This document shows positions 45,012 through 53,494 of a stretch of DNA of 64,000 bases, in pieces. Location of the stretch: positions 1 to 64,000 of the forward strand of contig CAAEXF010000054.1 in assembly GCA_900759715.1 (NCBI GenBank). The letters are read 5' to 3'. Every line of letters begins with the position of its first letter. Position 1 is the stretch's first letter. The position numbers were made by a program, and so were the translations under genes. The DNA comes from Clostridium_AM sp900759715. Its GTDB lineage: Bacteria; Bacillota; Clostridia; Clostridiales; Clostridiaceae. The notes under the pieces are model-generated. The model ran no database searches, was not told where the DNA came from, and saw only the letters and a list, made by a program, of their open reading frames with translations.

Positions 45012-47012
45012 ATGTCTAACTCATATTATTCCTCTTTTATGAAAAACAATAATATAAGTTATCCTAGTAATATGCTTGAAAATATTATAGAAAATATCCC
45101 TGTTGGTATTGTGGTTTTAAACAGCAACTTTGATATCATTCTTTGGAATTCTGTTCAAGAATCTATAACTAGTATTCGTCGTAAAGATATTATTGGAAAA
45201 AACTTTTTTGATGAGTTTTCCTACTTATTTAATCCTATAGCAAGTAGATTAAAGAATATTTTTTCTTCTAAGGAAACAATAGTTCTAAATCGATTTCCTT
45301 TCTATACTGATACTACAAACTTGCTGATTAAATATTTTAATATAAAAATTAATGTTATAAATAATGTAGATGGTTTTAATGGAGTGATGTTTTCAACAGA
45401 GGATTGCACAAAATTAGAAAATGTAGAAGATAAATTGTATGAGAATAAAGAAACAGTTAAAGCTATATTTGATTCTACTGCTGAAGGGATTTTAGTGCTA
45501 GATCCAACTGGAAAAGTAGTCAATTATAATAAATACATAAAAAACATCATGGAAATCTACGATAATCCTATAAGTAAAAATGATATTCTTGAGTTTATTA
45601 TAAATAAAGTTAAAAACGCAGAAGATATAAAATATAAGATTAAACAAGTATTTAACACTAAAAGAAAATTTTTCACTTTACTTGAACTAAAAGACGGAAG
45701 GATATTTGAAAGTTTTTCTAGCCCATTAATAAAGAACAATATACTAATCGGAAGGCTATACAGTTTTCGTGATGTAACAAAGCAAAAGCTAGATGAAAAA
45801 TTATTAAGAGAAAGTGAAAACTACTATAGGAAGCTTATAGAGTTTCTTCCTGCCAGCATATTATTACATATAGATAACAAAGTAGTTTTTGCAAATAACG
45901 CTACTGCAAAAATGTTAGGTTTAGATTCCCCTACTGAACTTATAGGAAAAGAGATATTTGATTTTATTAGTAAGGATTTTCATGAATTAGCTAGAGAAAG
46001 AACTAATATTATACAAGCTTATAAACAATTTGCTCCTTTAATTGAAGAAGAATTCATAAAAAAAGATGGCTCCATTATAGATGTTCAGGTAGTTAGCGGC
46101 CTTTTCCCATATAAAGGAACTGTAGCATCTCTTGTAGTTGCTCAAGATATAAGCCAAAATAAAAAAGCTGCAGAGTTACAGGAAAAATTTAAAGAAAATG
46201 CTAGGCTACTTCGAGAAGCAAGAGAATTCGATAAAATAAAAACTGAATTCTTTGCAAATATTTCACACGAGTTAAGAACTCCTTTAAATGTTATTTTAAG
46301 TGCTCTGCAAATATTGAATCCGGCTAGTAATATAAGCCTCTCAAAAGAAAAATCGGTAATATATCTAAATACAATGAAACAGAATTGTTTTAGATTACTG
46401 AGACTTGTTAACAACCTGATCGATATAACTAAAATGGATTCTGGATACTTTGAAATACATCCTTCTAATTATAACATTGTAAGTATAGTAGAAGATATTA
46501 CCTTATCAGTTGCTAAATATACTGAACATAAATCTATAACACTTATCTTTGACACTGATGTAGAAGAGAAACTTATTGCATGTGACCCCGATAAAATAGA
46601 AAGAATTATTTTAAACCTCATATCCAATTCCGTAAAATTCACAGAACCAGGAGGAGAAATACTTGTAACAGTACATGATGCTGTAGATAACATAGTAATT
46701 TCTGTAAAGGATACTGGTATTGGCATACCTGAAAATAAACTATCTATGATATTTGAAAGATTTAGACAGGTAGATAAATCACTAACAAGAAACCACGAAG
46801 GCAGTGGCATAGGTTTATCTTTAGTGAAATCATTAGTTGAACTTCATGGTGGTGAAATTTTCGTCAAAAGCACTTATGGACAAGGTACAGAATTTATAAT
46901 AAAGTTGCCTGCAATTCTTAGAGAAGATGATGGTATGAGCAGCAAAAATGTATATACCCCTAAAAATTATGTTGAAAGAATAAATATAGAGTTTTCTGAT
47001 ATATATTCATAA
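45012..47012 (+). CDS. PAS-domain sensor histidine kinase, probably cytoplasmic
   Basis: This 666-residue kinase has three PAS domains (about 22-130, 147-255, 268-385) with no membrane segments, followed by a HisKA domain with phosphorylated His419 in ANISHELRTPLN. The HATPase domain (about 510-635) has N-box NLISNSVKFTEPGG, G1 DTGIGIPE and GSGIGLSLVKSLVELHGG. No response regulator gene is adjacent, so it is an orphan. Clostridial orphan kinases of this layout often act in sporulation phosphorelay, but that is inference. It is the only plus-strand gene in this part besides the unknown gene at 55565. Confidence 0.9.
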   Translation: MSNSYYSSFMKNNNISYPSNMLENIIENIPVGIVVLNSNFDIILWNSVQESITSIRRKDIIGKNFFDEFSYLFNPIASRLKNIFSSKETIVLNRFPFYTDTTNLLIKYFNIKINVINNVDGFNGVMFSTEDCTKLENVEDKLYENKETVKAIFDSTAEGILVLDPTGKVVNYNKYIKNIMEIYDNPISKNDILEFIINKVKNAEDIKYKIKQVFNTKRKFFTLLELKDGRIFESFSSPLIKNNILIGRLYSFRDVTKQKLDEKLLRESENYYRKLIEFLPASILLHIDNKVVFANNATAKMLGLDSPTELIGKEIFDFISKDFHELARERTNIIQAYKQFAPLIEEEFIKKDGSIIDVQVVSGLFPYKGTVASLVVAQDISQNKKAAELQEKFKENARLLREAREFDKIKTEFFANISHELRTPLNVILSALQILNPASNISLSKEKSVIYLNTMKQNCFRLLRLVNNLIDITKMDSGYFEIHPSNYNIVSIVEDITLSVAKYTEHKSITLIFDTDVEEKLIACDPDKIERIILNLISNSVKFTEPGGEILVTVHDAVDNIVISVKDTGIGIPENKLSMIFERFRQVDKSLTRNHEGSGIGLSLVKSLVELHGGEIFVKSTYGQGTEFIIKLPAILREDDGMSSKNVYTPKNYVERINIEFSDIYS

Positions 47013-47019
47013 AACTATT

Positions 47020-47065
47020 AGAATGTATATAGCTTTATTTTTATATGTTAAACTATATACATTCT
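47020..47065. terminator. Bidirectional terminator after the histidine kinase
   Basis: AGAATGTATATAG pairs with CTATATACATTCT across a 20-nt T-rich loop. It lies eight bases after the kinase stop and overlaps the end of the small leftward frame. Confidence 0.65.
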
Positions 47066-47171
47066 ACTTCTTGTTTTTATTTCCAGAAGCCAAAAATATG
47101 AATACCAATACCACCACTAAAGTTAACAGTATTGCTATTATACTGCACATTATTATTAATAATTTTATCAT
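47064..47171 (-). CDS. Small single-pass membrane peptide (35 residues)
   Basis: This 35-codon frame starts with ATG at 47171 after GGAGATGATTTAA. It encodes MIKLLIIMCS, then a continuous hydrophobic helix to about residue 27, and a basic tail SGNKNKK. It lies 23 bp downstream of the NUDIX gene in the same direction, so it would be co-translated from one mRNA. I know no homologue; its ribosome site, helix and charged tail make it look real. Confidence 0.5.
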   Translation of the reverse strand: MIKLLIIMCSIIAILLTLVVVLVFIFLASGNKNKK

Positions 47172-47194
47172 TTAAATCATCTCCAAATAAAAGT

Positions 47195-47749
47195 TTAAAA
47201 ACAATCTATACCACAAAATACATACCATGGTCCGACTCCCACTGCTGTTCCGTTTTTTTGCTCTTCTATTAAGAACTCTTTCACATTACTTTTGGAAACC
47301 AATATGACTTCTATCTCCTCTTCTGCCTCCAAATGCTGAACTGGGTTTTTATTTTCTTTTAAGTTCTCGTCAACTTCTATAGTCACTAATCGAACAGTAT
47401 CAGCTAACAATGCAGCATTAGAGTATAAAATAGGACTTATACTTCTTACAGCTCCAAAATAACCAGTTTCCTCTTTTAACTCTCTTAACGCCTCTTCTTC
47501 TAAACTTTCTCCTTCTATCAACCCAGCTGGAAAACCTAAGATATAATTATTTATGGCTGGTCTATATTGCTTTATAAATACATATCTGTTGGATGGAACT
47601 AATTTAGCTATTATAATTGCAGTTTTATTAGTATTAGTTCTTTCTATACTTTCCCATCTTATTTCTTCTCCATTTTTAGCTGTATATGCAGTTTCCTTTA
47701 AAGCTATCCATTTACCTTTATATAAAATTTTTTCTTCAATACTTTTCAT
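47195..47749 (-). CDS. NUDIX hydrolase (ADP-ribose pyrophosphatase type)
   Basis: This roughly 184-residue NUDIX enzyme has the Nudix box GLIEGESLEEEALRELKEETGY (about 85-106) inside the typical fold with QYRPAINNYILGFPAG before it. The family hydrolyses ADP-ribose or related nucleoside diphosphate sugars. I chose the ATG at 47749, six bases after GGAGGT; in-frame ATGs at 47755 and 47773 are too close to or before that site. It is followed by a small membrane peptide. Confidence 0.88.
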   Translation of the reverse strand: MKSIEEKILYKGKWIALKETAYTAKNGEEIRWESIERTNTNKTAIIIAKLVPSNRYVFIKQYRPAINNYILGFPAGLIEGESLEEEALRELKEETGYFGAVRSISPILYSNAALLADTVRLVTIEVDENLKENKNPVQHLEAEEEIEVILVSKSNVKEFLIEEQKNGTAVGVGPWYVFCGIDCF

Positions 47750-47903
47750 ATGCATACCTCCATTAGTTATCATATCTATGAGTTAAAAAAACTATTTTAA
47801 TCCTTAGCAATTATTTAAAAATTCGCCTACTTAGTATTTACTAAAATTATAGCATAATACTGAGTATATATTCAGTTAAATTCGTTACTTGAATAAAAAA
47901 ATA

Positions 47904-47934
47904 CTGTTAAAACTAATTTTATTAGTTTTAACAG
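47904..47934 (-). terminator. Hairpin terminator after the MacB-like permease
   Basis: CTGTTAAAACTAAT pairs with ATTAGTTTTAACAG, and the minus strand continues TATTTTTTTATTC. It lies about 95 bp after the permease stop. Confidence 0.85.
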
Positions 47935-48029
47935 CATCCTACCCTAAAATACTTTTACCCATAGTTGAAGATATATAATTCTCACTTCTGTATGGAGATT
48001 AATTTTTTGCTTTGTTTCCCACATGAAGT

Positions 48030-49202
48030 CTATTCAAATCTTAAAGCCTCAATTGGATTTAGTTTAGAAGCTTTATTCGCGGGATACATACCAAATACTA
48101 TTCCAACAAGTACAGAAAATAAGAAAGCAACAGCAACAACATTATTTGATATTGTAATATCCATTTTTAAGTAGTTATTTCCAATGTACGCAAAGGCATG
48201 CCCAAATAGCACACCAAGCATTCCACCTATGCCGCTTATACTTCCTGCTTCAATTAAAAATTGTGTGAGTATATTCTCCCGCTTAGCTCCTATCGCTTTT
48301 CTAATACCAATTTCTTTTGTTCTTTCAATAACAGATACCAGCATTATATTCATTATACCAATGCCACCTACAACTAGTGAAATGCCTGCTATTCCAGACA
48401 ACATTGCTGTCATACTATCATTTGCTTGATTAGATGTTTCCAATAAGCTCGTTTGGTCAAATATTCTATAACTTTTCGTGTCATTATTATACTTTTTGTT
48501 TAAGAATAATTGTAAATATCCCATTGCTTCACTTACACTATCCTTGTCTGATGCTTCAATATAAAAAGTTCTAATATCTCTGCTTTTCAATATTCTTTGC
48601 GCTGTTGTTAGTGGGACTATTATCCTGTCATCTCCTGAATTTCCGCCACTTCCTCCTTGTGCCTGTAAGACTCCAATTATATTAAAGTTGTATCCATTTA
48701 TGTTTATAGTTTCTCCTACAACATTTCTACTACCAAAAATTTCATCTGCTACAGTAACACCTATTACGGCTACTTTGAATCTGTTGTCCAAATCATTTTG
48801 TTCAATAAATCTTCCGCTATCTACATTGAGTTTTCTTATTGTAGAATAATTAGGAGTACTAGCTTCCATAGTAGTTGTTGCGGTTTTGTCACCGCCTTTA
48901 ATGTTTATATTGCCTTGATTTAATACTGGTGCTATATCCTTTACCCCTGGCTTTTTCTTTAATTCTTCTAGCTCACTAGTAGATACAGCCTTATTTCTGT
49001 TACCTACTATATTCACTGTTATAAGATTAGTTCCCAATTTTTCTATTTGCGAAGCAACCTTTTGCTTAGTACCTTCTCCCATACCTACTAAAACTATAAC
49101 AGAAGAAATTCCTATTATTATCCCAAGCATAGTCAAAAGAGACCTTATCTTATTTGATAGTATAGAAAAAAACGCCATCTTCATTATACTCGTGAATTTC
49201 AT
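48030..49202 (-). CDS. MacB-like ABC transporter permease
   Basis: This 390-residue FtsX-family permease has one N-terminal membrane segment, a large extracytoplasmic domain (about 45-265) and three C-terminal segments. The hallmarks are SNKIRSLLTMLGIIIGISSVIVLVGMGEGTK near the N-terminus and SVIERTKEIGIRKAIGAKR before the second helix. It works with the ATPase upstream and the adaptor at 50353 as a MacAB-type export system. The cargo may be a peptide or antibiotic but cannot be read from sequence. Confidence 0.9.
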   Translation of the reverse strand: MKFTSIMKMAFFSILSNKIRSLLTMLGIIIGISSVIVLVGMGEGTKQKVASQIEKLGTNLITVNIVGNRNKAVSTSELEELKKKPGVKDIAPVLNQGNINIKGGDKTATTTMEASTPNYSTIRKLNVDSGRFIEQNDLDNRFKVAVIGVTVADEIFGSRNVVGETININGYNFNIIGVLQAQGGSGGNSGDDRIIVPLTTAQRILKSRDIRTFYIEASDKDSVSEAMGYLQLFLNKKYNNDTKSYRIFDQTSLLETSNQANDSMTAMLSGIAGISLVVGGIGIMNIMLVSVIERTKEIGIRKAIGAKRENILTQFLIEAGSISGIGGMLGVLFGHAFAYIGNNYLKMDITISNNVVAVAFLFSVLVGIVFGMYPANKASKLNPIEALRFE

Positions 49203-49269
49203 CTCTACTATTCTCTCCTTTAAGGATTTTTAATAATTCTTATTGTATTCTTATCATTTATAAGTTCAA

Positions 49270-49989
49270 CTATGATTTGGATAAGGTATAAGCCACATCT
49301 GAATCAATCTTTACCTCATCTGATGCTATAGTTCCGTCACTTATTGTTATTACTCTTTTTGCTTGTGCTGCAATATCCCTATCATGAGTTATAAGAACTA
49401 TCGTATTACCTTCATTATTTAATTGTTTAAGAATTTCTAAAACCTCTTTACCAGTTTTACTATCTAATGCTCCTGTAGGCTCATCAGCTAGTATCATTTC
49501 TGGCCTAGTAACCAATGCTCTTGCTATAGCAACTCTTTGCATTTGTCCACCGGAAAGTTCAGAGGGCTTATGTTTTATATGGTTTCCAAGTCCTATTTTC
49601 TGCAATCTCTCAATTGTTCTTTGTTTTGCTTCTTTATCATTAATCCCTTGGTATATTAACGGTAACTGTACATTATCTAATATACTAAGCTTAGGTAGAA
49701 GGTTATAATTTTGAAATATAAAACCTATTTTTTTATTTCTTATTTCTGCCAATTTACCATCGCTACAATTAGTATCTATTCCATCTAACATATATTGTCC
49801 TGAAGATGCCTTATCAAGACATCCTATTATATTCATTAATGTGGATTTACCTGCACCTGAAGGCCCTACAATAGATACAAATTCACCTTTATTTATAGTT
49901 AAGTTAACATCATAAAGTGCTTTAAATTCATTATTTCCTGCCTTGTACACTTTACTGATATTTTTCATTTCAATTACAGCACAACTCAA
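49270..49989 (-). CDS. MacB/LolD-type ABC transporter ATP-binding protein
   Basis: This 239-residue ATPase has Walker A GPSGAGKSTLM, Q-loop FQNYNLLP, signature ELSGGQMQRVAIARAL, Walker B MILADEPTGALD and H-loop LITHD. The start is a TTG at 49989 after GAGGGATAAGT. It precedes the FtsX-type permease by 67 bp and follows the adaptor gene after a large structured intergenic repeat, so the three genes probably form one efflux operon. Confidence 0.9.
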   Translation of the reverse strand: MSCAVIEMKNISKVYKAGNNEFKALYDVNLTINKGEFVSIVGPSGAGKSTLMNIIGCLDKASSGQYMLDGIDTNCSDGKLAEIRNKKIGFIFQNYNLLPKLSILDNVQLPLIYQGINDKEAKQRTIERLQKIGLGNHIKHKPSELSGGQMQRVAIARALVTRPEMILADEPTGALDSKTGKEVLEILKQLNNEGNTIVLITHDRDIAAQAKRVITISDGTIASDEVKIDSDVAYTLSKS

Positions 49990-50067
49990 ACTTATCCCTC
50001 ATTTCTAAACTGCATATTTTAACTTACCTATAGAATTTCAAACTAAAAAATTGGCTTATACAAAGGG

Positions 50068-50313
50068 CTATGTTTCCAAAGCTGAAGGTAGATTTAAAAA
50101 TTTTGTGTTAGTCTTAGCGAAGTGTTTTAAGAGAACCTTAGAATTTTAAGTTGGTGAAAAGCCTAAATGGCTTTTCACGAGCAACGTATCAATGGTAATT
50201 GATATGTTGGTCCGAACTGAGCATAGCGAGTTCTCGAAAGTTCTTAGGTTATCTTGAAATACAAGCTTTAGACTGACTAAAAGTTTTTAACGGACTGAAG
50301 ATTGGAAACATAG
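50068..50313. repeat. Imperfect 246-bp palindrome with an embedded CTAAATG-hairpin element
   Basis: CTATGTTTCCAA (50068-50079) is the reverse complement of 50302-50313. Successive inner arms also pair, for example AAGAGAACCTTAGAA (50129-50143) with TTCTTAGGTTATCTT (50240-50254). The apex (about 50150-50236) holds a hairpin GTGAAAAGCC-TAAAT-GGCTTTTCAC followed by CAACGTATCAAT/ATTGATATGTTG. It lies between the adaptor and ATPase genes and has no ORF. Confidence 0.7.
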
Positions 50314-50352
50314 TCCGGGGTGTAAGTCAATTGACCGCCTTGTAACCCTATA

Positions 50353-51882
50353 TTAATTTCTACCACCGCCACCTGAAGTTCTAGCGGCTCCATTTCCAGT
50401 TCCTCCGAATCCGCCATTCATTCCATTCATTCCGTTTCTCATCATATTTTGGTTACTATTATTTGACTGTGGAAATTGTATTATTACTGTTTCATTTTCA
50501 GAAAGTCCACTAATTATTTCAACCATATTCTGATTTTGTATTCCGGTTTGTACAGCAACAGGTTTTCCTGGAATGCTTACTGAATTTCTATTTGTACTAT
50601 TCTGTCCCGATGAATTATTTCTTGATTGATTATTGTTGCCTGTGCTAGAATTTCCATTTTTAGATTGAGAACTATTATTTTCACTACTATTAGTATCATT
50701 ATTACGTTGAACATTACTACTTTCCTTGTTAGTAATGCCATTACTTGAAGTATTACTCTGAACCATTACATATTTTTTGCCGTTTCTTTCTGTAACAGCT
50801 TCTGTTGGTATAGCTAGTACATTTGTTTTCTCTTCAACAGCAATGGTTGCATTAACATTCATTCCCACCTTTAATCGTTCTGAGTTATCTAATGATAATG
50901 TAACATCATAAGTAGTAACATTATTAGTCGTCTTTCCAACTTGAGAAACCTTTTCTACATGTCCTGTATATGTTTTATCTTTTATATCATCTACCTTTAT
51001 AGTCGCATCTTCTCCCACCTTTACTTTATCTATATCTATTTCATCTATTGGTACTACTATTTGTAAATTTGATGGGTTTATAATAGCAGCTATAAGTTTA
51101 GTGTTATCAACATAATCACCTTGTTTTATGTTTAAAGTTGATATAATTCCATCCTTTGGGCATATTATTGAAGTTTTTGATAAATTATTTTGCTGAGTGT
51201 TCAAATCATTTTGAAGCTGTTGTATTTGTAACTTTATTGCTTCCATATTGTTTTTTATAGTTGAATCATCAAGCTTAAATAGAGTATCTCCTTTTTTTAC
51301 TGTGCTACCTGAGGATACATATACTTGTGAAATTTTTCCTGACTGTGGGAAAGGTATAGGTATTTCTAGTGATCCATCACTACCTGTAGTAATTACAGCT
51401 AAGCCACCATATGCTGGTTTAAGAGAAGCAACATCGTCTCCAGCAGCAACAAATACTGATTTTACAGTTCCATCAATAGGAGCTTTTATATATAAATTAT
51501 CTAAAGTAATTTCTAGATTTTTTAAATCTAGAGTTTTTTGAGCTATATTATTTTTGTCTGTGTCTATGTTTTTCTGTGAAGTCGTATCGTCGATTCTACA
51601 AAACAAATCACCACTTTTAACAGTATCTCCTAGTTTAAAAGGTAATTGTTGTACAATACCACCATTAGAAGAATAAATATCTGTTTCCTCAGCTGAAGTA
51701 ACTGTTCCTGTTCCTTCAACAGTTACTGCTATATCTGCCCTTTTAACCTTAGCTGTTGCAAATTTAGCTGTAGTAGTTGTTTTACTGCTTGTATACTTTT
51801 TATAACCGTAATATGATGCTGATCCAACTACAGTTACCACAAGTAGAGTTATTAATATTTTTTTTATTTTGGTAGCTTGCAT
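50353..51882 (-). CDS. HlyD/MacA-type efflux adaptor with Asn/Ser/Gly-rich tail
   Basis: This 509-residue membrane-fusion protein has an N-terminal membrane segment (about 10-28), a split biotinyl/lipoyl-like domain (SSNGGIVQQLPFKLGDTVKSGDLF and SIICPKDGIISTLNIKQGDYV), a short coiled coil between and a beta-barrel region. Between about 385 and 430 lies a low-complexity Asn/Ser segment, and the C-terminus is Gly/Asn rich (MNGMNGGFGGTG). It links the MacB-like ABC pump to the outside. The start follows GGGGAAGGGATGAATTT. Confidence 0.88.
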   Translation of the reverse strand: MQATKIKKILITLLVVTVVGSASYYGYKKYTSSKTTTTAKFATAKVKRADIAVTVEGTGTVTSAEETDIYSSNGGIVQQLPFKLGDTVKSGDLFCRIDDTTSQKNIDTDKNNIAQKTLDLKNLEITLDNLYIKAPIDGTVKSVFVAAGDDVASLKPAYGGLAVITTGSDGSLEIPIPFPQSGKISQVYVSSGSTVKKGDTLFKLDDSTIKNNMEAIKLQIQQLQNDLNTQQNNLSKTSIICPKDGIISTLNIKQGDYVDNTKLIAAIINPSNLQIVVPIDEIDIDKVKVGEDATIKVDDIKDKTYTGHVEKVSQVGKTTNNVTTYDVTLSLDNSERLKVGMNVNATIAVEEKTNVLAIPTEAVTERNGKKYVMVQSNTSSNGITNKESSNVQRNNDTNSSENNSSQSKNGNSSTGNNNQSRNNSSGQNSTNRNSVSIPGKPVAVQTGIQNQNMVEIISGLSENETVIIQFPQSNNSNQNMMRNGMNGMNGGFGGTGNGAARTSGGGGRN

Positions 51883-52025
51883 AAATTCATCCCTTCCCCT
51901 GTAAGCATTTTATATTTTAATATTAATTGAACAATTTTTTAAAAATCTTTGAACATACCTTTAAATATATATGTACAGCTTGACATCTTAGTGTCAAACT
52001 TATTAACATTTTGTGAACAAATAAA

Positions 52026-52063
52026 AATCCTGCTTAGCTTCTATAAAGAAACTAAACAGGATT
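52026..52063 (-). terminator. Hairpin terminator after the amino-acid permease
   Basis: AATCCTG and TTAG arms pair with CTAAACAGGATT around TTCTATAAAGAA; TTTTTAT follows on the minus strand. Confidence 0.8.
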
Positions 52064-52081
52064 CTATAGCTTTATTTCTGT

Positions 52082-53425
52082 TTACATTGAAATTCCTTTA
52101 TTACTTTCAGATTTTTTAATGTACATATAAACTGGGAACCCAACTAAAGTAACTCCAAGACCAAATAGTGCATTAGCAGTTCCAGTGAAAAGAGTACTTA
52201 TAACAACATATAGTGCTCCAACTATGCCTATTATAGGAACCACAGGATATAATGGAACCTTATATGAATCTTGTGGTATAAGATGTTTGAAATTCTTTCT
52301 TAATTTAAATACACCCGCTATGCCAAGTATAAAAAATAACCATATAACAAATACTGCTAAGTCAGTTAAAGTATCAAAAGATCCAGATAAAGCATATATA
52401 CAAGCTAATATGCTTTCAAATATAAGTGCGTTAGCAGGAATAGCTTGCCTTTCAGTTAACTTTCTAAAGAAACTTTTAAATACAAATATATTATCTATAG
52501 CCATTGCATAAGGTATTCTTGCACCAGTCATTATAAATGCGCTTAAGCATCCAGTGATAGAAATTAAAATACCTGCTGCGATAAGCTTTTCTCCTACTGG
52601 CCCAAATAGTATAACAGCTGCATCGGAAGCCGCTTTTTTAGACGCAGCAACATCAGCTACTGACATTGTATTAATTATTGCTAAATTAACACCTAAGTAT
52701 GCTATAGTAATAATAGTCAAGCCTATGACTATAGCTTTTGGTAAATCTTTAGCAGGATTTTTCATTTCTTCAGCCATATTAGCTACTGCAACCCATCCTT
52801 CATAAGCAAACAAAACTCCTAAAAGCGCAGCCCCAAAACCTGCTCCAGTACTGGCTGAAGTTGTCATTGGAGTAAATTCATGAACTTTTCCCATAGCAAA
52901 ACCGCATACAATAATTACAGCTATAGGTATAAGCTTTCCAATAGTAAATACTGCCGCAAATTTGGCTCCAAACTTAGTAGAAATAAGATTTACAATAGTA
53001 AGAAATATAATGAGTCCTATAGCTACTGCCTTTTGGCCCGCCGGAGATAAATCTATAAAGCTTGTACATTGCGTCGCAAAAACTACTGCTAAGGCTGCTG
53101 ACATCCCTGGATAGTATACAAGTGTTTGTACCCAACCAAGTAAAAATGCATATTTTTCCCCATACAATTCTCTTAAGTAAACAAATAATCCACCTGCTTT
53201 AGGAATAGCGGAACCTATTTCAGCAATAGTAAGCGCCCCAGCTACCGTTATTATACATCCAACTACCCAAGCAAGTATCCCAAGCCCTGGTGCTCCAGAA
53301 TTTTTGAACACAGATGACGGCTTAAAGAAAACACCACTTCCGATAACTATACCAACTACAAGCAGTGTCGCCTGCATGAGGTTAATCTCTCTTTTTAGAA
53401 TCGGCGTATTTTCTTTTCCTTCCAT
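52082..53425 (-). CDS. APC family amino-acid permease
   Basis: This roughly 447-residue protein has about 12 membrane segments and the LAT/APC signature LLVVGIVIGSGVFFKPSSV near the N-terminus, then YLRELYGEKYAFLLGW and VLFAYEGWVAVANMAEEMKNP. It imports or exchanges amino acids. I chose the ATG at 53425 after GGGGGATTGTTT. It follows ortAB, which suggests ornithine, alanine or a related amino acid as cargo. That is inference from context. Confidence 0.88.
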   Translation of the reverse strand: MEGKENTPILKREINLMQATLLVVGIVIGSGVFFKPSSVFKNSGAPGLGILAWVVGCIITVAGALTIAEIGSAIPKAGGLFVYLRELYGEKYAFLLGWVQTLVYYPGMSAALAVVFATQCTSFIDLSPAGQKAVAIGLIIFLTIVNLISTKFGAKFAAVFTIGKLIPIAVIIVCGFAMGKVHEFTPMTTSASTGAGFGAALLGVLFAYEGWVAVANMAEEMKNPAKDLPKAIVIGLTIITIAYLGVNLAIINTMSVADVAASKKAASDAAVILFGPVGEKLIAAGILISITGCLSAFIMTGARIPYAMAIDNIFVFKSFFRKLTERQAIPANALIFESILACIYALSGSFDTLTDLAVFVIWLFFILGIAGVFKLRKNFKHLIPQDSYKVPLYPVVPIIGIVGALYVVISTLFTGTANALFGLGVTLVGFPVYMYIKKSESNKGISM

Positions 53426-53454
53426 AAACAATCCCCCTTTTCATTAATATATTC

Positions 53455-53490
53455 TATAGGATTCCACCGCTAGTACGTTGGAATCCTATA
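53455..53490 (-). terminator. Hairpin between ortB and the permease gene
   Basis: TATAGGATTCCA (53455-53466) pairs with TGGAATCCTATA (53479-53490) around an 12-nt loop. There is no T-run, so it may attenuate or protect the mRNA rather than fully stop transcription. Confidence 0.5.
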
Positions 53491-53494
53491 CATA

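Noticed and set aside
50041..50345. Remnant transposase between adaptor and ATPase genes
   Set aside because: All frames are short and show no transposase motif; the sequence is explained by inverted arms.
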